A stretch of 58,785 nt of DNA from Candidatus Zymogenaceae bacterium (lineage in GTDB: Bacteria > Desulfobacterota > Zymogenia > Zymogenales > Zymogenaceae), in contig JAFGFE010000007.1 in the NCBI GenBank assembly GCA_016931225.1, forward strand, positions 1-58,785. Direction: 5' to 3'. The notes under the pieces are model-generated. The model saw only the letters and a list, made by a program, of their open reading frames with translations. It ran no database searches and was not told where the DNA came from. Position 1 is the stretch's first letter, and every line of letters starts with the position of its first letter. Of the stretch, positions 1 through 7,819 are shown piece after piece. Both the position numbers and the translations under genes were made by a program.

Positions 1-21
1 ATCCTCCTTCAACTTTTTGAG

Positions 22-342
22 TTGTTTGCCAGGAGGTATCTGACCACCTTTCTTTTCAACTGTCAAGTCAAGTTAATCTTGTCACATCTTAATACAAATA
101 ATGTGATACCATTAACTGTAAAAGGTGTTCTATTCTTTTCCGCAGCCGGTTCTGAATCTACCGCATTATTGGACGACAATGAGCAACGAGAAACTTATCC
201 GGGGCCGCAAAAACGTGACACGATCACATGCAGCGTCTCGCTTGAAGAAGCAGAAGAAATGTCTGGACAAACGGTCAACTTGGTTGTAGTAAACTCTGGA
301 GAGAATCATTTTTCTTATAAATTCGATTTCCCAGAGCTTTAA
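22..342 (+). CDS. Hypothetical protein at the left edge, possibly the 3' part of a longer gene
   Basis: This frame stays open to the left edge, so the TTG at 22 may not be the true start and the gene may begin outside the window. The N-terminal half has no recognisable pattern. The last 45 residues (from KRDTITCSVS to the end) alternate polar and hydrophobic residues like the strands of a small beta domain. I recognise no family. The base composition is more AT-rich than the following genes, which could mean a recently acquired or decaying gene. An AGGAGG at 31-36 is not followed by a good start codon. It converges on the peptidase gene. Coding status is uncertain. Confidence 0.3.
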   Translation: MFARRYLTTFLFNCQVKLILSHLNTNNVIPLTVKGVLFFSAAGSESTALLDDNEQRETYPGPQKRDTITCSVSLEEAEEMSGQTVNLVVVNSGENHFSYKFDFPEL

Positions 343-362
343 TTTTCGCCCGCCTGAAAACC

Positions 363-398
363 ACACGAGCCCCCATCCATACGAAGGGGAGCTCGTGT
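363..398. terminator. Hairpin between convergent genes
   Basis: Arms acacgagc (363-370) and gctcgtgt (391-398) pair, extended by cccc (371-374) against gggg (386-389) with one bulged base. It sits between the ends of the left-edge ORF and the peptidase gene. No clear U-run follows on either strand, so it is a weak bidirectional terminator candidate. Confidence 0.4.
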
Positions 399-544
399 AT
401 ATCGGAAAGTTATTCTGTTCATTTACCGGCCGGATGAGTTATTCATGAGCCGCCCAGCCTCCCGGGAGCCTCGCCGTCTTTTCGCCCGGGCGTACAGGCT
501 CCGCACATGACCGGGGACGCATCGGGAACAACAGGAGATCTCGT

Positions 545-1939
545 TCAGGTCAGGATATATCCATCCCGCGGCGGTCCGGGGATTCTGATGTCGTCAGGGT
601 CCCGATCCATGATCGCCTGAATCATCTGGTCATACGCCCTTGTGGCCGGGATGATCTCGTCCGCGGCGATCTTGTCCCAGGTGTCCTCGGCGGCGTTCCA
701 GTAAATCGGGGCGGAGATGAGGCTGATCACCGGCAGTCCGGCCCGGTTGTACGCCGACGCGTCGGTGGGCACTCCCAGGGGGGTGTCGGTGGGAAGCAGC
801 GTGGTCCGTCTCAGGTTGTGGGTTATCACCGCGTCTTTCGCGATCTCAACCAGGGGACCCGTATCGGTCACGAAGAGTCCCCGGGGCTGGATGTCTCCGT
901 TGGGAACCAGGGCTCCCGATGGGTCTATGATGTATTCACGGGCGAAGTGCTCGATGTGCAGATCACACACGAAATTATGAATCATGTCATCTACATGCCT
1001 CCCGATATACGCCCGGGAGCCGATGACCACCAGGCACTCGGCGGCGTCCAGCACGAAGGCCAGCGTCAGCTTCGGTTTTACGGCGGCGTATTTTTTTGCG
1101 AGGGCCAGCACCGCGGCCACACCGGCGGTGTCCTCGGTGGCGCCGGACCACATGGAATCGTGGTGACAGGCCACCTGGAGGATACGGTCGCTCTCTCCCG
1201 GCACCAGGCTGATGATGTTCCGGGTCAGCGCCGACCGTGTGTGTCCCGTCAGGGTCAGGACGGCCCGCGCCTCCCCGGCCGAAAGCAACTCCTGTAAGGC
1301 CTCTCCCTCCGACTTTTTCAGGCCCACGCCGGGGATCGACCCCATCCGTCCCGTAAACGGATTAGTGCCGTCGTAACAGAGATACGGGGTGATATCGAAG
1401 GGAAACACGCTGATGATGCCCGCCGCCCCGGCCGCCGCGGCGGCGTCATAGGCCCGACGTTCCTCCTCCACCAGCCAGCTCATGATCTGGGATTTCCCGG
1501 CGAGGGTGCCGTCCGGGTCGTGAACGTAATGGGCGATTTCCCGCATCATATCGTAGGGGAGCTCGCCGTGGGCGTAGGTGACAAGGGCCACGGCACCGGT
1601 GAAGTCTTCTTTGGTGAAGTCCTCGTCGGTGCCGCTCCCGGCGTCAAGGATCTTCCCGGTGATACCCCCGGGCGGGGTGAAGGCGCCGTAGGATATGGGC
1701 TGGGGTGAAAAGCCCCGGGTTCCCCCCGGTCCCTGGACCGTCAGCATTACGTGATCGTGAAACCACCCGGTAAAGGGCACATCCTCCGCCCAAACCCGGG
1801 GAAGCCCCAGACCCTTCAGAACGCCCAAAAGATACGCCTCCGCCCGGGCGCCGGCAGCCGTTCCGGGGCGCTTCATCCCCATGTCATAGAGATCCGCCGC
1901 CCAGCCTAACATCTCGTCCAGGTTGAATACCCCCGTCAT
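545..1939 (-). CDS. M28-family peptidase-like protein, metal site atypical
   Basis: A 464-residue protein of the M28 (aminopeptidase/glutamate carboxypeptidase-like) zinc hydrolase family. A PA-like insert (about residues 95-235) precedes the hydrolase core. HHDSMWSGATEDTAG (259-273) matches the first zinc-ligand block, giving H259 and D270 as ligands. In the next block, usually EE followed by GxxGS, the sequence reads AECLVVIGS, so C302 takes the place of the second Glu. The last ligand block, usually YHT..D, reads YWNAAED, placing N415 where His is expected. It may therefore be a weakened or differently metallated enzyme. No signal peptide is visible, suggesting a cytoplasmic role. Its ATG overlaps the tsaC stop (ATGA), so it is the last gene of the ttcA-tsaC operon. 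The ligand alignment is from memory of the family. Confidence 0.8.
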   Translation of the reverse strand: MTGVFNLDEMLGWAADLYDMGMKRPGTAAGARAEAYLLGVLKGLGLPRVWAEDVPFTGWFHDHVMLTVQGPGGTRGFSPQPISYGAFTPPGGITGKILDAGSGTDEDFTKEDFTGAVALVTYAHGELPYDMMREIAHYVHDPDGTLAGKSQIMSWLVEEERRAYDAAAAAGAAGIISVFPFDITPYLCYDGTNPFTGRMGSIPGVGLKKSEGEALQELLSAGEARAVLTLTGHTRSALTRNIISLVPGESDRILQVACHHDSMWSGATEDTAGVAAVLALAKKYAAVKPKLTLAFVLDAAECLVVIGSRAYIGRHVDDMIHNFVCDLHIEHFAREYIIDPSGALVPNGDIQPRGLFVTDTGPLVEIAKDAVITHNLRRTTLLPTDTPLGVPTDASAYNRAGLPVISLISAPIYWNAAEDTWDKIAADEIIPATRAYDQMIQAIMDRDPDDIRIPGPPRDGYILT

Positions 1940-2598
1940 GGCCGCTCCTTGTTTTGTGTGTGACGTATTGATGCGTCATTGGTCCGAAACATCTCCAGGA
2001 AATCAACATCCCCCGCGCCCCGACGAATCAGGGAGGGGGGGGTTGTCATAAAGGAGATGACCGTCGACGGTTCGCCGACGATATTCCCGGCGTCGATGAT
2101 CAGGTCCACCTCGTTCGAAAACCGCCTTTTGATCTCTTCCGGAGCGGTGAGCGGCGCATCGCCGGTACGGTTGACGCTGGTGGTGATTACCGGGGCGCCG
2201 AACTCCCTCGCGATGGATCGTGCCAGGTCGCAATCCGGTATCCGGACGCCCAGCCCCACTCCGGGTCCGATCACCCCGTCGGGAAGCCGCTCTTTCGAGG
2301 GGAAGATGAACGTATAGGGTCCCGGCAGCCGTTCCAGCGCCGGTGCGTACTCGGCCCGGACACGAACGAACCTGACGAGATCGTCGATGTCCGCACACAT
2401 GACGGAAAAGACGAGACCCGTTTTTCGCCCCTTTATTTTCATCAGGCGGGCCACCGCCTGCCGGTTCCGGGCGGCGGCGCCGAATCCGTAGAGGGTGTCC
2501 GTGGGATAGACGATAATCCCCCCCTCCCGCAGCGTTGCGGCGGCGTTTGCGACGGCCCGTCGTCTTTCCGTGTGTGCGTCAATGATCATCATCGACAT
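1936..2598 (-). CDS. tsaC: L-threonylcarbamoyladenylate synthase (Sua5/YciO/YrdC family)
   Basis: Makes threonylcarbamoyl-AMP from threonine, bicarbonate and ATP for the t6A modification at position 37 of ANN-decoding tRNAs. The family signature is clear: IIVYPTDTLYGFGAAARN (28-45), KIKGR, and SVNRTGDAP near the end of the core. At 220 residues it is the short TsaC/YrdC type without the C-terminal Sua5 domain. The start overlaps the end of ttcA by 20 bases, and its stop overlaps the next start by 4 bases, so the three genes are probably translated from one message. Several in-frame ATGs cluster at the N-terminus (residues 1, 3 and 4), so the exact start is open. YciO-type paralogs look similar, and no other TsaC candidate is in the window. 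Confidence 0.9.
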   Translation of the reverse strand: MSMMIIDAHTERRRAVANAAATLREGGIIVYPTDTLYGFGAAARNRQAVARLMKIKGRKTGLVFSVMCADIDDLVRFVRVRAEYAPALERLPGPYTFIFPSKERLPDGVIGPGVGLGVRIPDCDLARSIAREFGAPVITTSVNRTGDAPLTAPEEIKRRFSNEVDLIIDAGNIVGEPSTVISFMTTPPSLIRRGAGDVDFLEMFRTNDASIRHTQNKERP

Positions 2599-3364
2599 CC
2601 GATCCGGTATCCAACAACCTCTTGTCCAACAGGTGTTTCGGGTCCACGTTGGCGAGGGCCCGCATGATGCTTTTTACGATCCGGGGATTCTCCCTCTTGA
2701 GATCACTCACAAGGGCGCGCATGGAGGCCCGCCGGGAGGTCGTCTTGTCGTGAAAGGGACAATTATCAATAATCGGGAAGCCCGCCTCCCGCACGTATGC
2801 CTCGATCTTGTATTCCGGCGTGAGTATCATCGGCCGGATGACGGTATGGGCGCCGTCATCGGTGATATATTTCGGCGAAAGCGACCTGATCTGGCCCGCA
2901 TAGAAAAGATTCAACAGCAGCGTCTCAATTGCGTCCTCCCGATGATGGCCCAGGGCGATCTTGGTAAAGCCGCCCGCCTTCGCCCTGCCATAGAGCGCCC
3001 CCCGGCGCATTCGGGAGCAGAACCCGCACGGATTCGACCCCGGCTTCACCTTCATCTGCATCAATTGATATATACCCGTGGGGAGGATTTCGTGCTCGAC
3101 GCCGAGATCCGAGAGACAGGCTTCGATCAGCTCTGTATCGGCCTCGGTCTCCGGAAACGCCGCATCAACGTGCACCGCGAAGAGCGAGAAGGGAATCGGC
3201 GCCTTCTTTTTCAGACGCATCAGGGTTGTCAGCAGCGCCCAGCTGTCCTTGCCGCCCGAAACCGCCACCAGCACACGATCGTTCGCCTCGATCATTGAAT
3301 ATTCAATCACCGCCCGTCCCACGGTGCTGTCAAGGGCCTGTTCACACTTTTTTATCTGAGACAC
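2579..3364 (-). CDS. ttcA: tRNA 2-thiocytidine biosynthesis protein TtcA-type ATPase
   Basis: A PP-loop ATPase predicted to thiolate a tRNA base, for TtcA the 2-thiocytidine at position 32. The PP-loop is SGGKDS (36-41). The Fe-S cysteines typical of TtcA are present as C113-x-x-C116 (NPCGFCSRMRRG) plus C202. The conserved GHHREDAIETLLLNLFY block (139-155) follows. The start is GTG, with little Shine-Dalgarno signal. A good sigma70 promoter lies just upstream at 3395-3423. It leads the operon with tsaC. At 261 residues it is a little shorter than E. coli TtcA. Related TtuA-type thiolases use zinc knuckles, which I do not see here. Confidence 0.9.
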   Translation of the reverse strand: MSQIKKCEQALDSTVGRAVIEYSMIEANDRVLVAVSGGKDSWALLTTLMRLKKKAPIPFSLFAVHVDAAFPETEADTELIEACLSDLGVEHEILPTGIYQLMQMKVKPGSNPCGFCSRMRRGALYGRAKAGGFTKIALGHHREDAIETLLLNLFYAGQIRSLSPKYITDDGAHTVIRPMILTPEYKIEAYVREAGFPIIDNCPFHDKTTSRRASMRALVSDLKRENPRIVKSIMRALANVDPKHLLDKRLLDTGSDVDDDH

Positions 3365-3394
3365 GGAAGAAAACCGAAGTAAACGTACCCGGAC

Positions 3395-3423
3395 ATGGTA
3401 TACGTATTGTGCGGTTTTGTCAA
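3395..3423 (-). promoter_or_regulatory. Sigma70-type promoter for the ttcA operon
   Basis: On the minus strand: TTGACA (3423-3418), a 17-base spacer, then TACCAT (3400-3395). The predicted start of transcription is about 24 bases before the ttcA GTG. Confidence 0.6.
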
Positions 3424-3474
3424 AAATATTTCCGAATCATACCGGTTCATATACATTCATGATGAAAAAACGGA

Positions 3475-3503
3475 TTGACGGAAAGGGTGACGTGGAGTAC
3501 CAT
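3475..3503 (+). promoter_or_regulatory. Sigma70-type promoter for the lipoprotein gene
   Basis: TTGACG (3475-3480), a 17-base spacer and TACCAT (3498-3503). It is divergent from the ttcA promoter within the 312-base gap and leaves a leader of about 165 bases before the ATG at 3677. The rest of the gap holds no recognisable gene. Confidence 0.45.
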
Positions 3504-3676
3504 ATATACAGTACGGCGTGTAACGCCGGACGTCCAACCGTTTCATCATGCATCGCATACTCTTTTTATTGTAAGTGCATATTTCACTCGGCGGCGGCGC
3601 CGGGGGTTCTTCTTCCCATCCAATTTCGGGCGGGAACCGTCTGTGCGCCGCATATCCGACTGTGAGGGCGCGAACA

Positions 3677-4780
3677 ATGGAGACATCCCGTGCATCGAGC
3701 GAAACCAAAGGGAGAGTGTCCCTTCATCCCGGCAGACTCCCGATTGCCCTTTTTCTTGCGGCCCTGATCCTCACACCCGGCTGCTCCCCGTCCACGGACC
3801 GCACCGATCGCCTCTTCTCCGCAGTCCCGACCAGGTATTACGAATCAGTGGAGATATCGGACATCGAGGCGGCCCAGCGGCTCTTGGGGATTGCTCCGGT
3901 GGATCATCTGTCACCCCTCCGGGACAAGCTTGATTTCTTCTCGAACATCGGCAGGTTCACGTTTTCCATGGCGGAGCTTTCGTACCTCCTGGGAGAAGAG
4001 GCGCCCCTGGGATTCGACCCAGGGGATTTTCGAGCCCGATCGCTCGCCAGGACCGAGTCGTTCGCGGTGACGGTGGTGCTGGGAGACTTTGATCGGGATA
4101 GAATCGTCGAGAATCTCTCTCATGCCGGTTTCGAGGGCACCGAACACCGGGGGCATGTCGTCTATTCCCTGCCCTGGTCGGAGGCGATCGGTATGGGCGG
4201 ACTCCCCCTCTCCTTTTCCAACCTGGTGTTTCTGGACAGAGACCTCATCGCCCACGCCCCGACGGAACGGCTCCTCATGGACTACCTGGATCGCCTGGAA
4301 ATCCGCACCCTGGCGGAAGATGAAGACATCGCGACCATCACCGATCGGGTGGAACGAGACGGGGCCTACACGGCCCTCTTCATCGGGTCGAGTATCACCA
4401 TGACCTCGATGTACGATGAAGCGGAGCGGCTCTTCATCCGGGAGCCCGAGGATTGGGGACTCCCGGAGTACCGCCTGCATCCGTACACCTACTACGCCTT
4501 CGCCGTACGTCCGAGAAAGACGGGGAACGACACGATCCAGGATATCACACTGATACTCTACTACCAGGATGAAACCTCCCCGGCCGAAGATCGGGAGCTG
4601 CTTTTCCGGGGGCTGACCGAGGGGATCAGCGTCTCCCGGAACGCCCCGTTTTGCGAGCTGTTCAGTGTCGAGGAGGTGGACGTGACCGGCCGCATGCTCA
4701 CGGCGCGTCTTTTTTCCATCGATGATTTCGACATCGAGGTGCTCATCCGGCTCGCCGACCTCCCGTTTCTCGTCTACTGA
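3677..4780 (+). CDS. Putative lipoprotein of unknown function
   Basis: I chose the ATG at 3677 because it gives a normal export signal: a charged N-terminus, a hydrophobic stretch (LPIALFLAALILTPGC) and a lipobox-type cysteine. An upstream in-frame start would add 34 unlikely residues. The mature protein (about 330 residues) is mixed alpha/beta with no motif I recognise. It has features of a periplasm-facing protein with no further membrane segment. The C-terminus is strongly hydrophobic (LIRLADLPFLVY). It is followed after about 57 bases by a secreted M48 protease on the same strand, so the two may share a message and an envelope role. Confidence 0.75.
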   Translation: METSRASSETKGRVSLHPGRLPIALFLAALILTPGCSPSTDRTDRLFSAVPTRYYESVEISDIEAAQRLLGIAPVDHLSPLRDKLDFFSNIGRFTFSMAELSYLLGEEAPLGFDPGDFRARSLARTESFAVTVVLGDFDRDRIVENLSHAGFEGTEHRGHVVYSLPWSEAIGMGGLPLSFSNLVFLDRDLIAHAPTERLLMDYLDRLEIRTLAEDEDIATITDRVERDGAYTALFIGSSITMTSMYDEAERLFIREPEDWGLPEYRLHPYTYYAFAVRPRKTGNDTIQDITLILYYQDETSPAEDRELLFRGLTEGISVSRNAPFCELFSVEEVDVTGRMLTARLFSIDDFDIEVLIRLADLPFLVY

Positions 4781-4837
4781 ATCCTTTTGTTCGTTTCCGT
4801 ATCAAAAGAATATGAAGAAAGGAAGAAACGAGACACC

Positions 4838-5677
4838 ATGAAACACATATTCACCCGGATATCCGTCGTACCGATATCGTTGATGATCACGGTTCTTTTG
4901 ATCGCCGCATCGGGCGTCCGGATCGCCGCCGGTCAGGATTTCGGTTTCGATTTCGACGACTTCAACCTCGTCTCCGTTGAAGAGGAGATTGAGATAGGAA
5001 AGGAGCTGTCCCGGGAGATCGAAAAGGAGTATCAGCTCTACCCCGACAGCGAGGTCCAGAGATACGCCCGGGAACTGGGCGCCCGGATCGCTCCGCACGC
5101 ACCCAATACCGACAACATCCCCCTGTCCGTCAAGGTGATCAAAGACGACGAGGTCAACGCCTTTACGATTCCGGGCGGTTACATCTACGTCAACTCGGGC
5201 CTCATCAGAAGGGTGGACACGGAGGCGGAATTGGCCGGTGTCATCGCCCACGAGATGGGCCACGCCGTCAAGCGTCACGGCACCGAGCAGCTGACCACAA
5301 TCATGGGCATCAATCTCGTCATGGGGCTCTTGCTGGGGAGCGACGCACCGGACTGGCAGTACCTGGTGGGGGATCTCTTTTCTTCCGTGGGGCTTTTGGC
5401 CTACGGCAGGGATAACGAGCTGCAGGCGGATCGGCTTGCGGTGAGGATTTCCCACGCCGCAGGTTACGACGCCGCCCAGTACCTCACCTTCATGTACAAG
5501 CTCCAGGAGATGGAGGACTCCGAGCCGTCGGCCCTCACCGAGCTTTTTTCCACCCATCCCTCCACGTCCGAGCGGATTTCCACCGTCAAGGCGGAAATCT
5601 CCCAGCTCGACTCGAAAAACACGCGACCCATCGTCAACACCCGCTCATTCGACACCATGAAACGACGGATACGATAG
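4838..5677 (+). CDS. M48-family zinc metalloprotease, exported
   Basis: A zinc-dependent endopeptidase of the M48B (BepA/YggG-like) type, which in Gram-negatives acts in the periplasm on misassembled envelope proteins. The start at ATG 4838 gives a 279-residue protein with a signal peptide (hydrophobic 10-31, AAG cleavage region). The catalytic HEMGH motif is at 138-142 and the third ligand E194 lies in DNELQADRLAV. The THPSTSERIS motif near the C-terminus is typical of the family. It lacks the C-terminal TPR region of full BepA, so it resembles the short LoiP/YggG form. It probably shares a transcript with the upstream lipoprotein. Confidence 0.9.
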   Translation: MKHIFTRISVVPISLMITVLLIAASGVRIAAGQDFGFDFDDFNLVSVEEEIEIGKELSREIEKEYQLYPDSEVQRYARELGARIAPHAPNTDNIPLSVKVIKDDEVNAFTIPGGYIYVNSGLIRRVDTEAELAGVIAHEMGHAVKRHGTEQLTTIMGINLVMGLLLGSDAPDWQYLVGDLFSSVGLLAYGRDNELQADRLAVRISHAAGYDAAQYLTFMYKLQEMEDSEPSALTELFSTHPSTSERISTVKAEISQLDSKNTRPIVNTRSFDTMKRRIR

Positions 5678-5708
5678 GTGACACGCCTTTTTTAGTGTAT
5701 CCCTCCCG

Positions 5709-6878
5709 TTACGAGTCGGCGTGTTCCGGGGTTTCTTCGGGTCCCCTCCCTCCTCCCCGGGAAAAAGACGCCGCCGTCGCCGCCCCGTAGACGACCAGGG
5801 CCGCGGAGATGGAAAAGAAGAGGTAGCGATAGTCAAACCAGTCCATCATCACCGACAGAAAATAGGGCCCCGCGATGGCTCCTATGGAAAATCCCACGGA
5901 CATGTACGCCGCCCCCTGGGTGACATATTCCTCGGAGATGTCGTCTCCGAGGACGGCCATGCCCACGGGATACGTGGTGCTGACGATGCCACCTGCAAAA
6001 AACGTGGCGATCATCAGCGGCACGGGGCCCTGAAACCAGGGACAGAGGAAGAACCCTATCGCCCCCGTTATGGCCGTTACCGTCAGGAAGAGATGCTTGT
6101 TGGTGCGGTCGGCGACCATGCACAGCGGATACTGCAGGATAATCCCTCCCACGAGAAAGGAGGTCACGATCAGGCCCATCTGGGACAGGAGAAATCCGCC
6201 GTTTTCCAGGTAGAGGGCGATCAGCCCCAGGATCCCGTCATAAATCAGGCCGAAGATCATCGCGGAGATGATGGGGATGATGATGGCCAGAGGAGACAGG
6301 GGACGACGACCCTCCCGTTTCGGCGGGGTGTAGGGCTTCAGCAGGATGATGATCGTCAAAAGGGGCAGGGCGCATACCGCGGCCCCAATGTAAAAGGGGA
6401 GCTTCTCCCCCATCTCGTAGAGTCGAAACCCCATGATCGGCCCCAGGGCGCTGCCTGCGGCGATGGCCACGCCGTAAATGCCCATGTTGCGCACCCGTCT
6501 TTCCGGGTCGCTCAGGGCGATGATGTACGCTTCGGTGGTCACGAAGATAAAACCCATGAGCAGGCCGTATATAGCCCTGAGAAAAAAGAAATGCCCGATG
6601 CTTCGGGCGGCGGCGTACAGAAAAATGATGATGCACAGAAACATCATGCACCAGATCAGCACGTTTTTACCGCCGACGCGATCGATGGCCGGAGGAGTCA
6701 GTAGGGAAGAAACCAAGGCCGCGCTGTTGGCCACCAGAATGGACAGGCCCACCAACGTCACCGTGGCGCCGATCTTCTCCATCGCCAGGGCGAGAATCGG
6801 CATGCTGACGCCCATGGAAAGCCCCATGATGCCGATGGAGAGAAATGCCGGCAAGAGTGATGTTCGTTCCCGTGTCAT
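5709..6878 (-). CDS. Major facilitator superfamily transporter
   Basis: An inner-membrane transporter of 389 residues with about 12 hydrophobic segments in two halves separated by a charged loop (KPYTPPKREGRR, about residue 185). The loop between helices 2 and 3 carries the MFS motif A variant (AIDRVGGKN). The substrate cannot be told from the sequence; the architecture resembles drug or sugar efflux members. It lies downstream of a hairpin that probably ends the preceding gene's transcript. It converges on the M48 protease gene with about 30 bases between the ends. Confidence 0.85.
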   Translation of the reverse strand: MTRERTSLLPAFLSIGIMGLSMGVSMPILALAMEKIGATVTLVGLSILVANSAALVSSLLTPPAIDRVGGKNVLIWCMMFLCIIIFLYAAARSIGHFFFLRAIYGLLMGFIFVTTEAYIIALSDPERRVRNMGIYGVAIAAGSALGPIMGFRLYEMGEKLPFYIGAAVCALPLLTIIILLKPYTPPKREGRRPLSPLAIIIPIISAMIFGLIYDGILGLIALYLENGGFLLSQMGLIVTSFLVGGIILQYPLCMVADRTNKHLFLTVTAITGAIGFFLCPWFQGPVPLMIATFFAGGIVSTTYPVGMAVLGDDISEEYVTQGAAYMSVGFSIGAIAGPYFLSVMMDWFDYRYLFFSISAALVVYGAATAASFSRGGGRGPEETPEHADS

Positions 6879-6931
6879 CGTCTTGTGTTACCCGCTTCGT
6901 TCAGTCGCACGTCCCGTATTGAGTGTCCTCG

Positions 6932-6965
6932 ACAAACGGCGCCCCCTCTCAAGGGCGCCGTTTGT
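6932..6965 (-). terminator. Strong hairpin after the repeat-protein gene
   Basis: Perfect 13-base arms acaaacggcgccc (6932-6944) and gggcgccgtttgt (6953-6965) with an 8-base loop. It lies downstream of the gene ending at 7050 and upstream of the MFS start. The 3' arm on the minus strand ends in TTTGT, so there is only a partial U tract. Confidence 0.55.
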
Positions 6966-7049
6966 TTCCACAGGATCAGGACCATCTCCGTTCCGATAGT
7001 CACGGACGGCCGATTCGCATCGGCGCATGCGCCGTGCAGACCCTCTTTT

Positions 7050-7790
7050 CTACTGTACCATAAATGTAATCGAGGTCAACTCTCTTCCGTTCGAATCGTT
7101 ATCGTTCATCCGAAAATCATAGCTGCCGATCATGGCCGGGGCGGTGAATGTCAAGGTGCCCGAGGTCATTCCCTTCATGTAGTGGTATTCAATGTCGTTC
7201 ATGTCGTTCGTCGATTCATCGCCGTGGGACACGCTTGAGGGAACAATCCCGATCCACCCGCTGTCGGGAAGCCCCGGGGGCGCGGTAAAGGTGACGGTGA
7301 TGCTCTCTCCGGGAGAGAAGACAGTCTTAGCGAGGGAGATCGACACACCACCTACTCCTGTTCCTCCCCCTCCGCCCCCTGGAGTGACGACAGTAAACGT
7401 GGCGGATTTCAGCTCCACACCATCGGAATCGGTATTATGCATGCGAAAATCATAGGTGCCGGGTGTGGTGGGCGCGGAAAATGTCAGGGTTCCCGATGTC
7501 AGCCCGTCGAGGTATCGATAGGAGATATCGTGCTGGTCGTTCACCGATTCGTCTCCGTGGGGGATATTGGAGGGAATAATGCCGATCCACGCATTTGTGG
7601 GAAGCCCCGCCGGCGCGGTAAAATGAAGCGAGATGGCCTCCCCCGGGGCGAATTCGAGCTTGTCCATCCACAGCGACGGACCGGTGGTCTGGGCGTTGGC
7701 CGGAACGACCGACAGCATCCCCACACACAGAACGGCGAAGGCCGAAAGAATCACCTTCGCGACGGTTTTCATACAAACAAACGGTTTCAT
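7050..7790 (-). CDS. Secreted protein with two tandem beta-sandwich-like repeats
   Basis: Starts at an ATG preceded by GGAGGTATAT. A Sec signal peptide (about 1-34, ending ANAQT) is followed by two homologous domains of about 97 residues (39-135 and 149-246), joined by a glycine-rich linker. Each repeat contains the same blocks: FxPGE, FTAPxGLP, WIGIxPSxxxHGDES, a D-I-x-Y-x-Y segment, TSGTLTF, and YDFRMxxxDSxGxEL. The WIGI-P core resembles WIGLYP-type immunoglobulin-like (SKICH-like) domains, though that is only a resemblance. No enzymatic motif is seen. Conserved acidic residues (HGDES, DSDG/DSNG) could bind calcium. Location is periplasmic or extracellular. Function unknown. Confidence 0.8.
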   Translation of the reverse strand: MKPFVCMKTVAKVILSAFAVLCVGMLSVVPANAQTTGPSLWMDKLEFAPGEAISLHFTAPAGLPTNAWIGIIPSNIPHGDESVNDQHDISYRYLDGLTSGTLTFSAPTTPGTYDFRMHNTDSDGVELKSATFTVVTPGGGGGGTGVGGVSISLAKTVFSPGESITVTFTAPPGLPDSGWIGIVPSSVSHGDESTNDMNDIEYHYMKGMTSGTLTFTAPAMIGSYDFRMNDNDSNGRELTSITFMVQ

Positions 7791-7819
7791 ATATACCTCC
7801 TCAGTGAAAAGAATGTGTG

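Noticed and set aside
818-1297. Long plus-strand frames opposite the M28-like gene
   Set aside because: They are antisense to a protein with clear family motifs; their translations are Arg/Pro/Gly-rich without any recognisable block, as expected in GC-rich DNA.
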